From Mycobacterium sp. (lineage in GTDB: Bacteria > Actinomycetota > Actinomycetes > Mycobacteriales > Mycobacteriaceae), in assembly GCF_019247635.1 (NCBI RefSeq), contig NZ_JAFBAR010000075.1:57125-121124 (forward strand): a DNA stretch of 64,000 nucleotides. The letters are read 5' to 3'. A program made the position numbers and the translations under genes. Under the pieces are notes generated by a model. That model searched no databases. It was given only the letters and a program-made list of their open reading frames with translations, and was not told the origin of the DNA. Of the stretch, positions 17,449-26,369 are shown piece after piece. Numbering within the stretch: position 1 is the stretch's first letter; each line of letters starts with the position of its first letter.

Positions 17449-18282
17449 ATGTCGGTGAAGGTTGCGCACAAGGTCGCCATCGTGACCGGTGGGGGCGGGG
17501 GGATCGGTGGTGCGTTGGCGGCCAGGCTCGCCGCGTCGCAGGCCAGGGTGGTGGTCGCCGACCTCGACGAGGCGGCGGCCAAGACGGTGGTTGACCGGAT
17601 CACTGCCGATCATCCCGGCTTCGCCGTGAGTGCCGGCGCCGATGCGTCCGAGGCAGACGCGATTTCCGGGCTGATTTCGTTGGCGGAGAACAGCTTCGGC
17701 CCGGTCGACCTGTATTTTGCGAATGCGGGCATCACGGGCGCGGTAGGGCTGGAAGTCTCGGACGACGAGTGGGACCGGTCGCTCGACGTGAACCTGCGCG
17801 CTCACGTCCGCGCCGCCAGGCTGCTGGTCCCGAAATGGCTGGAGCGGGGGGAGGGCTACTTCGTTAGCACCGCCTCGGCGGCCGGTCTGCTTACCCAGCT
17901 CGGTTCGGCCACCTACGCGACCACCAAACACGCCGCCGTCGGGTTCGCCGAATGGCTAAATATCACGTACGGCGACAAAGGAATTCGCGTCAGTTGCCTG
18001 TGCCCGATGGGCGTCAACACGAAGCTGCTCTACGAGGGACAGGACTCCGGCGACCCGCTTGGCGTCGTCGCAACCCGCGCCGTCACGTCGGCCGGCGAGG
18101 TCATCGAACCGTCCCAGGTGGCCGACATCGTGCTCGACGCGCTCGACTCCGAACAGTTTCTGATCTTGCCGCACCCGGACGTGCTGGACTTGTATCGGCA
18201 CAAGGGCTCCGACTACGACCGCTGGCTGCGCGGGATGCGCCGCTACCAAGCCGCGTTGCTGGCCGAAACCGCTGAACGTTAG
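17449..18282 (+). CDS. Short-chain dehydrogenase/reductase (SDR, classical)
   Basis: The protein has 277 residues with a strong ribosome binding site (GGAAGGA directly before the ATG). Cofactor motif TGGGGGIGG (about 13-21), Asp at the end of strand 2 (VVADLD, favouring NAD), NAG in FANAGI (about 92-97), catalytic Ser in STASAAG (about 141-147) and YATTK (about 155-159). It continues into an acyl-CoA dehydrogenase gene after 20 bp and then a TetR gene. The operon layout suggests a fatty-acid or hydroxyacyl substrate, with the SDR acting at the beta-hydroxy or alcohol level. The substrate is not proven. Confidence 0.9.
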   Translation: MSVKVAHKVAIVTGGGGGIGGALAARLAASQARVVVADLDEAAAKTVVDRITADHPGFAVSAGADASEADAISGLISLAENSFGPVDLYFANAGITGAVGLEVSDDEWDRSLDVNLRAHVRAARLLVPKWLERGEGYFVSTASAAGLLTQLGSATYATTKHAAVGFAEWLNITYGDKGIRVSCLCPMGVNTKLLYEGQDSGDPLGVVATRAVTSAGEVIEPSQVADIVLDALDSEQFLILPHPDVLDLYRHKGSDYDRWLRGMRRYQAALLAETAER

Positions 18283-18302
18283 CCAACAACCCAGGAGCAG
18301 CC

Positions 18303-19520
18303 ATGTCCGTTTTCGAAGTGTCCGACCGGGCCAAGAAGTACCAGGAGGAACTGCTCGACTTCATGGATTCCCACGTCTACCCGGCCGAGGTCGTCTATGA
18401 CCAGCAGATGCGCGAATCCGGCGACCCGCACTTCCAGCCGCCGATCATCGAGGAACTCAAGGTTGAGGCGAAGCGGCGGGGGCTGTGGAACCTGTTTCAC
18501 CCGCACCCGGAATGGGGTCCCGGGCTGTCCAACCTGGAGTACGCGCCGTTGGCAGAAATCATGGGGCGCAGCCACATTGCCTCCGAAGCATGCAACTGCA
18601 ACGCGCCCGACACCGGCAACATGGAGGTGCTCACGCTGTTCGGCAGCGACGAGCACAAGGAGAAATATCTCAAACCGCTACTCGAGGGCACCATGGCGTC
18701 GGCATTCGCGATGACCGAGCCCGCGGTGGCCAGCTCCGATGCCACCAACGTGGAGCTGTCCATGGTCCGTGCCGGCGGGACAGGCGAAGAATACCTGCTT
18801 AACGGTCGAAAGTGGTTCGCCTCCAATGCTATGCACCAGAACTGCAAAGTGCTGATCGTGATGGGCAAAACCGATCCGGATGCGGCGCCGCACAGGCAGC
18901 AGTCGATGATGGTGGTGCCGATCGACGCGCCCGGCGTTACCGTCATGCGTGGCCTGCCAGTGTTTGGCTACCAGGACCGCGAGGGCCACGCGGAGATCGA
19001 TTTCAAGGACGTCCGCGTACCGGCTAAAGATGTGCTCAAGGGCGAGGGCGAGGGCTTCGCGATCAGCCAGGCGCGCCTCGGGCCGGGCCGCATTCATCAC
19101 TGCATGCGCTGTATCGGAATGGCCGAGCGCGCACTGGAACTGCTCTGCAGACGTGCGCTGTCTCGGGTGACATTCGGAAAGCCGATCGCCGATAACGCCA
19201 ACATCCAGGACTGGATCGCCGAGGCTCGCATCGAGATCGAGATGATCCGGCTGCTCACCCTGAAGGCCGCACACCTGATGGACACAGTCGGCAACAAGGC
19301 GGCACGCACCGAGATCGCAGCGATCAAGGTGGCCGCGCCGAACATTGCGCTCAAAATCGTCGACCGCGCCATCCAGGTGCACGGCGGCGGTGGGGTGACC
19401 GACGACTTCCCGCTGGCGCTGGCCTGGGCACACCTGCGCACGCTGCGACTTGCCGATGGCCCCGACGAGGTGCACAAGCGCGCCATCGCCCGCCAGGAAC
19501 TGGGCAAGTACCGAAGTTGA
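18303..19520 (+). CDS. Acyl-CoA dehydrogenase (FadE/ACAD family)
   Basis: The protein has 405 residues. Its FAD-binding segment [20 protein letters not shown] (about 137-156) and WFASNAMH region, together with the C-terminal [27 protein letters not shown] (about 286-312) and [15 protein letters not shown] (about 358-372), identify an ACAD10/11-like flavoprotein. It should oxidise an acyl-CoA at the alpha-beta bond and pass electrons to ETF. The alpha helix after QVHGG carries the conserved Ala/Arg-rich ending [18 protein letters not shown]. Its stop overlaps the TTG start of the TetR gene (TTGA), so the regulator is translated with it. Likely part of a fatty-acid or side-chain beta-oxidation step. 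Confidence 0.92.
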   Translation: MSVFEVSDRAKKYQEELLDFMDSHVYPAEVVYDQQMRESGDPHFQPPIIEELKVEAKRRGLWNLFHPHPEWGPGLSNLEYAPLAEIMGRSHIASEACNCNAPDTGNMEVLTLFGSDEHKEKYLKPLLEGTMASAFAMTEPAVASSDATNVELSMVRAGGTGEEYLLNGRKWFASNAMHQNCKVLIVMGKTDPDAAPHRQQSMMVVPIDAPGVTVMRGLPVFGYQDREGHAEIDFKDVRVPAKDVLKGEGEGFAISQARLGPGRIHHCMRCIGMAERALELLCRRALSRVTFGKPIADNANIQDWIAEARIEIEMIRLLTLKAAHLMDTVGNKAARTEIAAIKVAAPNIALKIVDRAIQVHGGGGVTDDFPLALAWAHLRTLRLADGPDEVHKRAIARQELGKYRS

Positions 19521-20218
19521 CCGACCCACTGCCGGTGGACGACGCCGAAGACACACCGCCCTCGATGGCGCGTACCTCCCTGCTGCGCGAGTTACCCACG
19601 ACCGCCCGCGGTCAGCGAACCCGGTCCGCGTTGATCGCGGCCGCGCGCAACGTCTTCGAGCAACTCGGTTACCTGGACGCCAGGCTGGTCGACATCACGA
19701 AGGCCGCCGAATGCGCTGCCGGGACCTTCTACACCTACTTCTCCAGCAAGGAAGAGATTTTCGCCGCCGTCCTCGATGAGGTCCAGGAGGACATGATGCA
19801 TCCGGGCATGCCCCACGTGGATGCCGAGGATGATCCGGCCGCGATCATCGAGGCAACCAACCGCGCCTACTTCGAGGCATACAAGCGCAACGCCAGGCTG
19901 ATGTTTCTGCTCGAGCAGGTCGCCAGCGTCGATCCCGAATTCCGAAAGTTGCGGCAGAACCGGGCCAACGCGTTCATCCGGCGCAACGCACGCAGCATCG
20001 CCCACCTGCAGGCGCGCGGCCTCGCCGACCCCGACCTCGATCCGATGCTGGCGTCCACGGCACTATCCGGCATGGTCAGCCGCCTCGCCTTCAGCTACTT
20101 CACCGGGGTGAGCGAAGGCGTCGGCGGCGCGGTGCCCATCGACGAGCTCACGCACACCGCCACCCGCCTCTGGGTCAGCGCTCTGCGCATCCCCACGGCC
20201 GCTCGCATCATTGGGTAA
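19517..20218 (+). CDS. TetR-family transcriptional regulator
   Basis: The protein has 233 residues with a TTG start overlapping the acyl-CoA dehydrogenase stop. The N-terminal helix-turn-helix is typical: [49 protein letters not shown] (about 34-82). The C-terminal ligand domain is hydrophobic and unassigned. It is the third gene of the SDR-ACAD-TetR operon and probably represses it through the inverted repeat at 17395-17412, with an acyl-CoA or related intermediate as inducer (inference). Its 3' end overlaps the convergent P450 gene by 11 bp. Confidence 0.9.
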   Translation: MTDPLPVDDAEDTPPSMARTSLLRELPTTARGQRTRSALIAAARNVFEQLGYLDARLVDITKAAECAAGTFYTYFSSKEEIFAAVLDEVQEDMMHPGMPHVDAEDDPAAIIEATNRAYFEAYKRNARLMFLLEQVASVDPEFRKLRQNRANAFIRRNARSIAHLQARGLADPDLDPMLASTALSGMVSRLAFSYFTGVSEGVGGAVPIDELTHTATRLWVSALRIPTAARIIG

Positions 20219-21410
20219 CGACGGGCAGAGTTGCCCAGCCCCGCACGCTGGAGGTGTGCGCCCGTTCGGCCTTGGCGTAGTCGACTTCCCAGTCGCGCCA
20301 ACGCTTTAACACCTCCTCGAAGGCGACGCGGGCCTCCAATCGCGCCAGTGCCGAGCCCAGGCAGAAATGCAGTCCCTGGCCGAAACCGAGGTGGCCGCCC
20401 TGGCGGTGGATGTCGAACCGATCGGGATCGTCGTAGCGCCGCTCGTCGCGATTGGCCGAACCGTTCAGCAGCAGCATGAACGATCCCTCGGGCACGTCGT
20501 GACCGTAGTGTGACGCGTCGCGTGCGACGTAGCGAGCCTGCACCGGCGACGGCGGTTCGTAGCGCAGTGTTTCCTCGACCGCACCGGGGATCAGGTATGG
20601 GTCCGCGGCCAGTTCGCGGCGTTGGTCGGGGTGATCCGACAGCAGTTGGCCCATGAAGCCGATCAATCGGGTGGTGGTTTCGTTCCCGGCGCCGGCGATC
20701 ATGGCGGTGTAGGCCAGCACCTCCGTCCGGGATAAAAGGCGTCGAGTGCCGTCGGGCTCCTCGACCTCGGCCCGGAGTAGATCGGTCATCAGGTCATCGG
20801 AGGGATGGGCGGCCCGCCAGTCGATGTACTCGGCGAACATGGCGATGGAGTCGGCAAACAGGTTCGGATTGACCTGACCCGGCGTGCTGTCCGCGGCCAT
20901 CTCGATGAACGAAACGCTGGTCTCGCGGATCGATTCCTGATCCTGTTCGGGAATGCCCAAGAGGTAACCGATGGTCCGCATTGGCATCATCGCCCCCAAA
21001 TGCGCGATGAAGTCGAATCCGTCCGCGCCGATCATGGGGTCCAGCGCACGTGTGCAGAATCCACGCACCAGCGATTCGACGGCGAGCATGCGCCGGGGAG
21101 TAAATACGCGCGACAGCAGACGCCGGTGCAGATCGTGCAGCGGTGGGTCCTCGAAGAGCAGAATGCCCGGCGGCACTTCGATGTTGTTGAACAAGATGTC
21201 GGCAGTGGTGCCGCGGCCGGAGCGGTAGGTCTCCCAGTTCGGCAGTTCACGGGCGACATCCTCGTACCGGCTCAGCGCGTAGAAGTGGAACTTCTGGTTG
21301 TAGTAGAGCGGCGCCTCGTCGCGCATCCGCTTCCACACCGGGTATGGGTTGTCGTCGATATCGAAATCGAATGGGTCGTAATACAACTCGGTCGTACTAG
21401 GCCCTGTCAT
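20208..21410 (-). CDS. Cytochrome P450
   Basis: The protein has 400 residues. I use the ATG at 21410, preceded by GAGGACAACG; the frame upstream is arginine- and proline-rich and not P450-like. I-helix AGAGNETTT (about 239-247), ExxR in EETLRYEPP (about 279-287) and the heme loop LGFGQGLHFCLG with Cys about 350 are complete. The start MTGPSTTELYYDPFDFDIDDNPYP resembles the mycobacterial P450 group that follows AveC-like genes. It is 76 bp downstream of the AveC-like gene on the same strand, so these probably act together on a hydrophobic substrate at or near the membrane. Confidence 0.93.
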   Translation of the reverse strand: MTGPSTTELYYDPFDFDIDDNPYPVWKRMRDEAPLYYNQKFHFYALSRYEDVARELPNWETYRSGRGTTADILFNNIEVPPGILLFEDPPLHDLHRRLLSRVFTPRRMLAVESLVRGFCTRALDPMIGADGFDFIAHLGAMMPMRTIGYLLGIPEQDQESIRETSVSFIEMAADSTPGQVNPNLFADSIAMFAEYIDWRAAHPSDDLMTDLLRAEVEEPDGTRRLLSRTEVLAYTAMIAGAGNETTTRLIGFMGQLLSDHPDQRRELAADPYLIPGAVEETLRYEPPSPVQARYVARDASHYGHDVPEGSFMLLLNGSANRDERRYDDPDRFDIHRQGGHLGFGQGLHFCLGSALARLEARVAFEEVLKRWRDWEVDYAKAERAHTSSVRGWATLPVVTQ

Positions 21411-21486
21411 CGTTGTCCTCCCTGTAACTGGGCGTTTTCGGCCGGCCGGGGTCTTGTCACGGCCGGGGTGCACGCGTAGCGGCACA

Positions 21487-22272
21487 TCATGGGGGTTGGT
21501 TCGGCACACCGGGGAACAGGGCAGCGGTGGGTCCTGTGGTCACCCATCCCCCCAGCTTCGTGGCGAGGTGGGGCGCAAAGAGCGCGCCGTAGAGCAGGTT
21601 TCCGATCACAACGATCGCGACGACGGATAGCACCGCGGAGCCAACACGGCTCGCCGACCTCTCGCCGGCCCAGATCTCGATGACGTTGCGCCCTTCGGAA
21701 TCTGTCCGTCCGAGGAGGTAGCTAAAGACCATCACCAGCACGCCCATCGCCAGCGCGTCATAGAGCGGGTACTGGTGCTTGGACCCCTCGAAGACCGCCA
21801 GTCCGGGTATCACGCGGCCGTAATAGAAGATGCCGAGACGGGCACCCAGGATCGCGTTGAAGAGAAAGGCCCAGACGAAGCCTGTGACGAGTCCGGCGAT
21901 GAGCAGGGTAATCGGCCTGGGCCAGTTGAACTTTGAGCCCGCCCATCGTCCGAGCGCAGTGCCGATCACGGCGGGCAGGACAAAGTAGGAGATGTAGCCC
22001 GGGGGCACCGCCGCCGGCAAACCGCCCCAGGTCATGTTCAATGGCCACCAGGACGGCATGCGGGTGATCGCGGGTGCGAACTGTGCGTACATGGCCCAGT
22101 CGTAGGGTGCTTCGATCCAGGAGAACGAGATCGCGGAGATGCACAGGAGTAACAGCGGATGGAGCTGGCGGCGGCGATACGACAGATACACGCCGATGGC
22201 GAAGAAGGCGAACCCCCCGACATAGGCGAACCCGATGGCCGCCGTCAGCAAGGGCGTCAATTCGGTGTTCAT
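21487..22272 (-). CDS. AveC-like (spirocyclase AveC family) integral membrane protein
   Basis: The protein has 261 residues with about six hydrophobic segments (near 7-29, 37-52, 90-107, 120-142, 168-186 and 212-233). The stretch SFSWIEAPYDWAMYAQF (about 49-65) and MPSWWPLNMTWGGLP (about 73-87) are hallmarks of the AveC-like family, named for the Streptomyces avermitilis protein that acts in avermectin spiroketal chemistry. Mycobacterial members are numerous and poorly studied. Its ATG overlaps the stop of a 38-codon gene, and a P450 follows, giving a compact membrane-enzyme set under the divergent TetR. The biochemical role here is unknown, and cyclisation should not be assumed. Confidence 0.82.
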   Translation of the reverse strand: MNTELTPLLTAAIGFAYVGGFAFFAIGVYLSYRRRQLHPLLLLCISAISFSWIEAPYDWAMYAQFAPAITRMPSWWPLNMTWGGLPAAVPPGYISYFVLPAVIGTALGRWAGSKFNWPRPITLLIAGLVTGFVWAFLFNAILGARLGIFYYGRVIPGLAVFEGSKHQYPLYDALAMGVLVMVFSYLLGRTDSEGRNVIEIWAGERSASRVGSAVLSVVAIVVIGNLLYGALFAPHLATKLGGWVTTGPTAALFPGVPNQPP

Positions 22273-22385
22273 TGCTCGCGCGGTTGGCTCGGAGCACGAC
22301 GCGCTTCGGGATCGAAGCGAAGCACCAGGCCGAAGACGAGGGCGATCAAGCCGAACAGCGTGCCCAACATGATCACCGCGCCCAT
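22269..22385 (-). CDS. Single-pass 38-residue membrane microprotein
   Basis: MGAVIMLGTLFGLIALVFGL begins this 38-residue protein. The first 22 residues form one hydrophobic helix, followed by a charged tail (RFDPEARRAPSQPREQ). A strong ribosome binding site (GGAAGGAG, 7 nt before the ATG) and an ATGA overlap with the AveC-like start both support real translation. It would be the first gene of the AveC-P450 operon. A role as a small subunit or stabiliser of the AveC-like protein is inference. Such short genes are often missed by automatic annotation. Confidence 0.75.
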   Translation of the reverse strand: MGAVIMLGTLFGLIALVFGLVLRFDPEARRAPSQPREQ

Positions 22386-22418
22386 GGCCGCACTCCTTCC
22401 GAGGGGGATCCCAACTTC

Positions 22419-22438
22419 AAGATAGTGGACACTATCTT
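22419..22438. promoter_or_regulatory. Palindromic operator AAGATAGTG-GA-CACTATCTT
   Basis: Nine-bp perfect arms are separated by 2 bp. The site is midway between the divergent TetR gene (start 22491) and the microprotein/AveC/P450 operon (start 22385), close to where both promoters should lie. This size and symmetry suit a TetR dimer pair. A start for the TetR gene at 22449 would leave only 10 bp to this site, another reason to prefer the GTG at 22491. Confidence 0.72.
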
Positions 22439-22490
22439 ATAGCTACCGATGTTTCGTCAACCGCCGCGCGTGGTTCGAGGAGTAGAGATC

Positions 22491-23156
22491 GTGACCGAAC
22501 GAACTTCCGCCAAGAAGCGGAGAGCAGCAGACGCGCCATCGCGGGCGACGCGGCGGCCGCGGGGTGCGCCGCGCAGACTCCTGCTCGACGCCGCGCGTGA
22601 CCTCTTCGCCCGCCAGGACTATCGCAGCACCACCACGCGTGAAATCGCGGAGGCCGCTGGTGTAACCGAGCACCTGCTCTTCCGTAACTTCGGCTCGAAG
22701 GCAGTCCTGTTCCGGGAGGCCCTCGTCCTCCCCTTCACCGGTTTTGTCGACGACTTCAGCCGAACGTGGCGTTCGGTCGTCCCTGAGGAGACCGACGAGG
22801 AGCAACTGGCGAGGCATTTCGTCGCGCAGCTCTACGACGTGTTCGTAGAACGCCGGGGGCTCCTGGTGACGCTCATGGGGTCGGAGGCCCTGAGCGGGGA
22901 CGAAATGTCTGAGGCCGGTATTGACGACATCAGGCGGGCGTTCACGCTGCTCGGCCAGATCGGCGCCGAAGGCATGCGGATGCGGGGCATGCGGTCGGGT
23001 GACCCCGACCTGGTGGCTCACTCGACAGTGGCGATGATCGCCGGCATGGCCGCCTTGCGGTCGACCTACTTCGGCATTGAGCAGCCATCGAGGGAAGCCA
23101 TCATCGACGAACTCACCCAGGCGACCCTGCACGGCTTCCTGCATCGGAACGAGTGA
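22491..23156 (+). CDS. TetR-family transcriptional regulator (AveC-P450 operon)
   Basis: The protein has 221 residues from the GTG at 22491, which has a clear ribosome binding site (GAGGAG, about 9 nt upstream). An in-frame ATG at 22449 adds 14 residues but crowds the operator. After a basic N-terminal tail (TSAKKRRAADAPSRATRRPR), the helix-turn-helix reads LLLDAARDLFARQDYRSTTT and then REIAEAAGVTEHLLFRNFGSK (about 31-71). It has the usual all-helical C-terminal ligand domain. It is divergent from the microprotein, AveC-like and P450 genes, with a 20-bp palindrome between, so it most likely represses them and itself. Confidence 0.9.
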   Translation: MTERTSAKKRRAADAPSRATRRPRGAPRRLLLDAARDLFARQDYRSTTTREIAEAAGVTEHLLFRNFGSKAVLFREALVLPFTGFVDDFSRTWRSVVPEETDEEQLARHFVAQLYDVFVERRGLLVTLMGSEALSGDEMSEAGIDDIRRAFTLLGQIGAEGMRMRGMRSGDPDLVAHSTVAMIAGMAALRSTYFGIEQPSREAIIDELTQATLHGFLHRNE

Positions 23157-23192
23157 AAAGCGACTCCGCGTCCGCCCTGCCGCGCACGATTC

Positions 23193-24332
23193 GTGAGCGG
23201 ATGTGACGATCAGCGCATGGTGCCGTCAGCAGAGCCACCCCACACCGAAGCGGATCCACATATCGTGCTGGGGCTCGTCGGCGCGCCCGGGGCCGCCTTC
23301 GCTCTGGCCCGCGAACTCGCCGATGCGGGTTTGGGTGCGGAGCTCGACCGGCGGCTGCCTGGTGCCCGGTGGTGCGTCGAAGTGGCGGAGAGCCGCCTGG
23401 TGCAGCCGCCGGCGACGGACGCCGCGATCGTGGACGCCGCGCGCAGACTGCTGCTCAACAGTGCCTGGGATGTGGTGGTTTGCCTGACCGATCTCCCCTT
23501 GCACGTGCATCGACGCCCGGTCGTGGCCCACGCGAATCCGGTGCACAACGTGGCGATCGTGTCGGTGCCCGCCCTGGGTGCGGTGGGCGCGCGTCAACGG
23601 CTTCGCGAGACGATAGTGCGTCTGTTAGAGCGGCTGATCGGCTCGCCCGAGCACCGCGGTGCCGACGACCAGGGCTTGGCCAGCCCGTCGCGGCGGTTGC
23701 TGGTGGAGCGGGTGCGCCAGCTGGGCAGCGACCCCGCAGACGGAGCCTTTGCGTACACGGCGCGGGTCCTCACGGGCAATCTGGTGCTGTTGGGCGGGAT
23801 GGTGGCGGCCAACCAGCCGTGGCGGTTGTCGTTGCGGTTGTCGCGGGCGTTGACCGGCGCGGTGGCCGTCGGGATATTCGGGTTGGTCACTTCCGACATC
23901 TGGCGGTTGTCCGACGCGTTCGGGTGGGTTCGGCTCGCCGGTACCGGGCTGCTGTCGATCGGCGCCACCGCGGCGACGCTGATCATCGGAGCCGAGCTGT
24001 GGGAACCCACGGTCGGGCACGCCGTGCGCAAGCAGGTTCTACTGTTCAACATCGCCACCGTGGTGACCGTCGTCATCGGGGTGGCGGTCTTGTACGGCGC
24101 CCTGTACGTGCTGGCGTTGCTCGCGGCGTTCTGGTTTGTGGTGCCGAAGATTTTCCTGGCCGCCGTCGGCCACCCGGCGTCACTGCGGGATTACTTCGAA
24201 TTGGCTTGGCTGACTTGCTCGTTGGCGATGATTGGCGGCGCCCTGGGTGCGGCGCTGGAACCTGACGACGCGGTGCGCGAAGCGGCCTACGTCCAGCGCT
24301 CGGAGTCAACCGAGGTCGACGAAACGCCCTGA
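23193..24332 (+). CDS. Conserved actinobacterial membrane protein of unknown function
   Basis: The protein has up to 379 residues from the GTG at 23193. The ATG at 23217 is equally possible, and neither has a clear ribosome binding site. The N-terminal half (about 20-200) is soluble-looking, with a repeating pattern of short strands and helices (IVLGLVGAPGAAFALARELA, WDVVVCLTDLPLHVHRRPVVA). The C-terminal half has four hydrophobic segments (about 220-240, 250-270, 288-320 and 340-360) and ends in an acidic tail. No enzyme motif was recognised; the His-x-His near LHVHRRP is notable. The gene appears monocistronic. Confidence 0.7.
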   Translation: MSGCDDQRMVPSAEPPHTEADPHIVLGLVGAPGAAFALARELADAGLGAELDRRLPGARWCVEVAESRLVQPPATDAAIVDAARRLLLNSAWDVVVCLTDLPLHVHRRPVVAHANPVHNVAIVSVPALGAVGARQRLRETIVRLLERLIGSPEHRGADDQGLASPSRRLLVERVRQLGSDPADGAFAYTARVLTGNLVLLGGMVAANQPWRLSLRLSRALTGAVAVGIFGLVTSDIWRLSDAFGWVRLAGTGLLSIGATAATLIIGAELWEPTVGHAVRKQVLLFNIATVVTVVIGVAVLYGALYVLALLAAFWFVVPKIFLAAVGHPASLRDYFELAWLTCSLAMIGGALGAALEPDDAVREAAYVQRSESTEVDETP

Positions 24333-24429
24333 TCCGCCAATGCTGGAGATCGTTTCAGCCGTGTCTCAGCAACATCGGATGTTGCGCTGGTAAAAGTCGT
24401 GTCAGATACCTAGCGAAGGGAGCGCGACA

Positions 24430-24897
24430 GTGGACACCGAAACCGTGGACCGCCAGTACGGCGCGTTGCAGCAACAGGCGCAACAAACCGGGGCGCTGAT
24501 CCAACGGCTGGCCGACAAATTGTCCGCCGCGGCCGCCGGGGGCGATCCCAACGCTCGGGAATGGGGGCTGGACCTCAAGGAGATCGCGTTGGCTATTCGC
24601 GACGAGGAAAGCACGACCACCGAGCTCCTGCAGGCGATTCACGCGCTGGTGGATAACCATGTCGCGGCCAGCTCGCCGCCCGCGCCGCCGCCGCCGAACT
24701 ACCCGCCACCAGCCCAGTACGCGCAACCCCCGCAGTATCAGCCCCAATACGAACCCCAATACCAGCCCCAGTATCAGCAGGCCGGTGGTGGGACGCTGCA
24801 GCGGTTTCTCGGCGGGCGGTTCGGCCAGGCGATCGTGACAGGCGCCGGCTTCGGCATCGGCGACGACATCGTCAACAGCATCTTCGACAGATTCTGA
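24430..24897 (+). CDS. Small protein with YQPQY repeats
   Basis: The protein has 155 residues from a GTG start with ribosome binding site GAAGGGAG upstream. Residues 1-75 are helical and could form a coiled coil (QYGALQQQAQQTGALIQRLA; EIALAIRDEESTTTELLQAI). Residues about 80-117 are a Pro/Tyr/Gln-rich linker with imperfect YQPQYEPQ repeats. The C-terminus (about 122-155) has a Gly-rich amphipathic stretch, RFLGGRFGQAIVTGAGFGIG. The overall plan, coiled coil plus low-complexity linker plus Gly-rich tail, resembles some bacterial membrane-associated small proteins (DUF2076-like), but I cannot assign a family with confidence. Confidence 0.65.
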   Translation: MDTETVDRQYGALQQQAQQTGALIQRLADKLSAAAAGGDPNAREWGLDLKEIALAIRDEESTTTELLQAIHALVDNHVAASSPPAPPPPNYPPPAQYAQPPQYQPQYEPQYQPQYQQAGGGTLQRFLGGRFGQAIVTGAGFGIGDDIVNSIFDRF

Positions 24898-24951
24898 GCC
24901 GCGCCGGATATTGGGACCCTCGCGGCCCGACGAGGGCGACCATGACCAACA

Positions 24952-26196
24952 ATGAGCAAGGTGTCTAGTGGTTTCGACGTCCGCGGGCGGACGCTGCAGG
25001 CCGGTGAGCTCGCTGCCTGGCTAGCAGAGCACAGTCTCGGGAATCGATTCGGTCTGGACGTCGTCGGCACGGGTAAGGTCCAGGCCCTTGCGATCGTTGC
25101 GGCCGACGGCGATGGCCGTTACATCGACGTCGACGACTTGATACCGGACGACGAAGCACCGTTGGCGTCGTGGCTCGCCGACCCTGGGCCGCCCAAAGCT
25201 GTGCACGAGGCCAAGCGGGCGATGCACGCTCTGGCGGGGCGTGGCTGGACGCTGCGCGGCGTTACCTCTGACACAGCGCTGGCCGCCTACCTGCTGCGTC
25301 CGCAGCGCCCAGGCGCGGACCTCAATGACTTGTTGGTGCGTCACATGCGCTGTGCTCTGCCCACGAAAGCTGTTGAACAACAACATCACTCGGCGATCCT
25401 CCGGGCCTGTGCGGTGCTTGACTTGGCGGACGTGCTGGACGAGGAGCTGGCACGAATTGACTGCTCGTCGCTGCTGGGCCGCGTGGAGTTGCCGCTTCAG
25501 CGGGCGCTGGCCAACATGGAGACCGTGGGCATCGCCGCGGATCGGGGGAGCCTGGCACGCGTTCGGGAGCAACTCGACAATGAGATCCCTGACATCCTCG
25601 GCAGCCGCGACGAGCTGCTGAATTCGATAGCGAACGACGGGCGCATCCACACCACCTTCCACCAGACGGTGAGCGGCAGATTGTCGTCGGCCGCGCCGAG
25701 CCTGCACAACATTGCGGTCGGGCGCATCCGCGAAGCCTTGATAGCCGGGAAGGGGTACGCCGAACTGATGACGGCGAGCTACGACCAGTTGGCGAGGCGG
25801 ATTATGGCCCACCTTTCCGTCGATGCGCGGCTGCTGCCCGAGGTATTCGACGACGCGCGCAAGGTTGGATACGCCGCGACGGTGCTGGGCCGGCGGTACT
25901 ACGTGCCCGCAGTGGAGAGTGGTGAGGATCAGGTCGCTATGGCGATCCAGGGCAGCGCTGCCGACATCATCAAGGTTGCGATGATCAAGGTCGATCAGAC
26001 GATCACCGGTGCCGGCCTCGCGTCACGCATGGTGCTGCAGGTCGACGACGAGCTGGTATTCGAGGTGGCCGACGGCGAGCGGGACACGTTGGCCTCGCTC
26101 GTCCGTGAATGTATGCGGGACGCGTACGAACTCGAACCGCCGCTTGAGGTTTCGGTTGGATACGGCGCCAACTGGGCCACCGCGGGGCACTCCTGA
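24952..26196 (+). CDS. Degenerate, shortened PolA (DNA polymerase I) paralogue
   Basis: The protein has 414 residues, against about 900 for mycobacterial PolA. It begins at the equivalent of the vestigial 3'-5' exonuclease domain (SGFDVRGRTLQAGELAAWLA, 5-24). The entire 5'-nuclease domain is absent. Much of the thumb is missing between about 215 and 220. SGRLSS (241-246) is kept. Motif A reads ELMTASYDQLARRIMAHLS (271-289), with Ser where the metal-binding Asp belongs. The fingers with the O-helix are deleted between about 292 and 303, where DARLLPEVF meets ARKVGYAATVLGRR. Motif C reads QVDDELVFE (363-371) instead of the usual HDE. So it should lack polymerase activity, but the frame is open throughout. 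Possible roles are DNA binding or a decaying duplicate; both are inference. Confidence 0.82.
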   Translation: MSKVSSGFDVRGRTLQAGELAAWLAEHSLGNRFGLDVVGTGKVQALAIVAADGDGRYIDVDDLIPDDEAPLASWLADPGPPKAVHEAKRAMHALAGRGWTLRGVTSDTALAAYLLRPQRPGADLNDLLVRHMRCALPTKAVEQQHHSAILRACAVLDLADVLDEELARIDCSSLLGRVELPLQRALANMETVGIAADRGSLARVREQLDNEIPDILGSRDELLNSIANDGRIHTTFHQTVSGRLSSAAPSLHNIAVGRIREALIAGKGYAELMTASYDQLARRIMAHLSVDARLLPEVFDDARKVGYAATVLGRRYYVPAVESGEDQVAMAIQGSAADIIKVAMIKVDQTITGAGLASRMVLQVDDELVFEVADGERDTLASLVRECMRDAYELEPPLEVSVGYGANWATAGHS

Positions 26197-26369
26197 CGAG
26201 TTGATCCTGCGCTCCTGGTGAACTTTTTCGAGTAACCTCCACCCTCACCGCAGAGTGAACGCCCCAGGGCGCAAGGCGCTGTGTGTCACCCGACGGACGC
26301 GCATTGTTCGTCTTCTGGACATCAGCGGGCGGGCTGGGTCTGCGAATGTTGGGGCCGGAAAGGGCCCAA

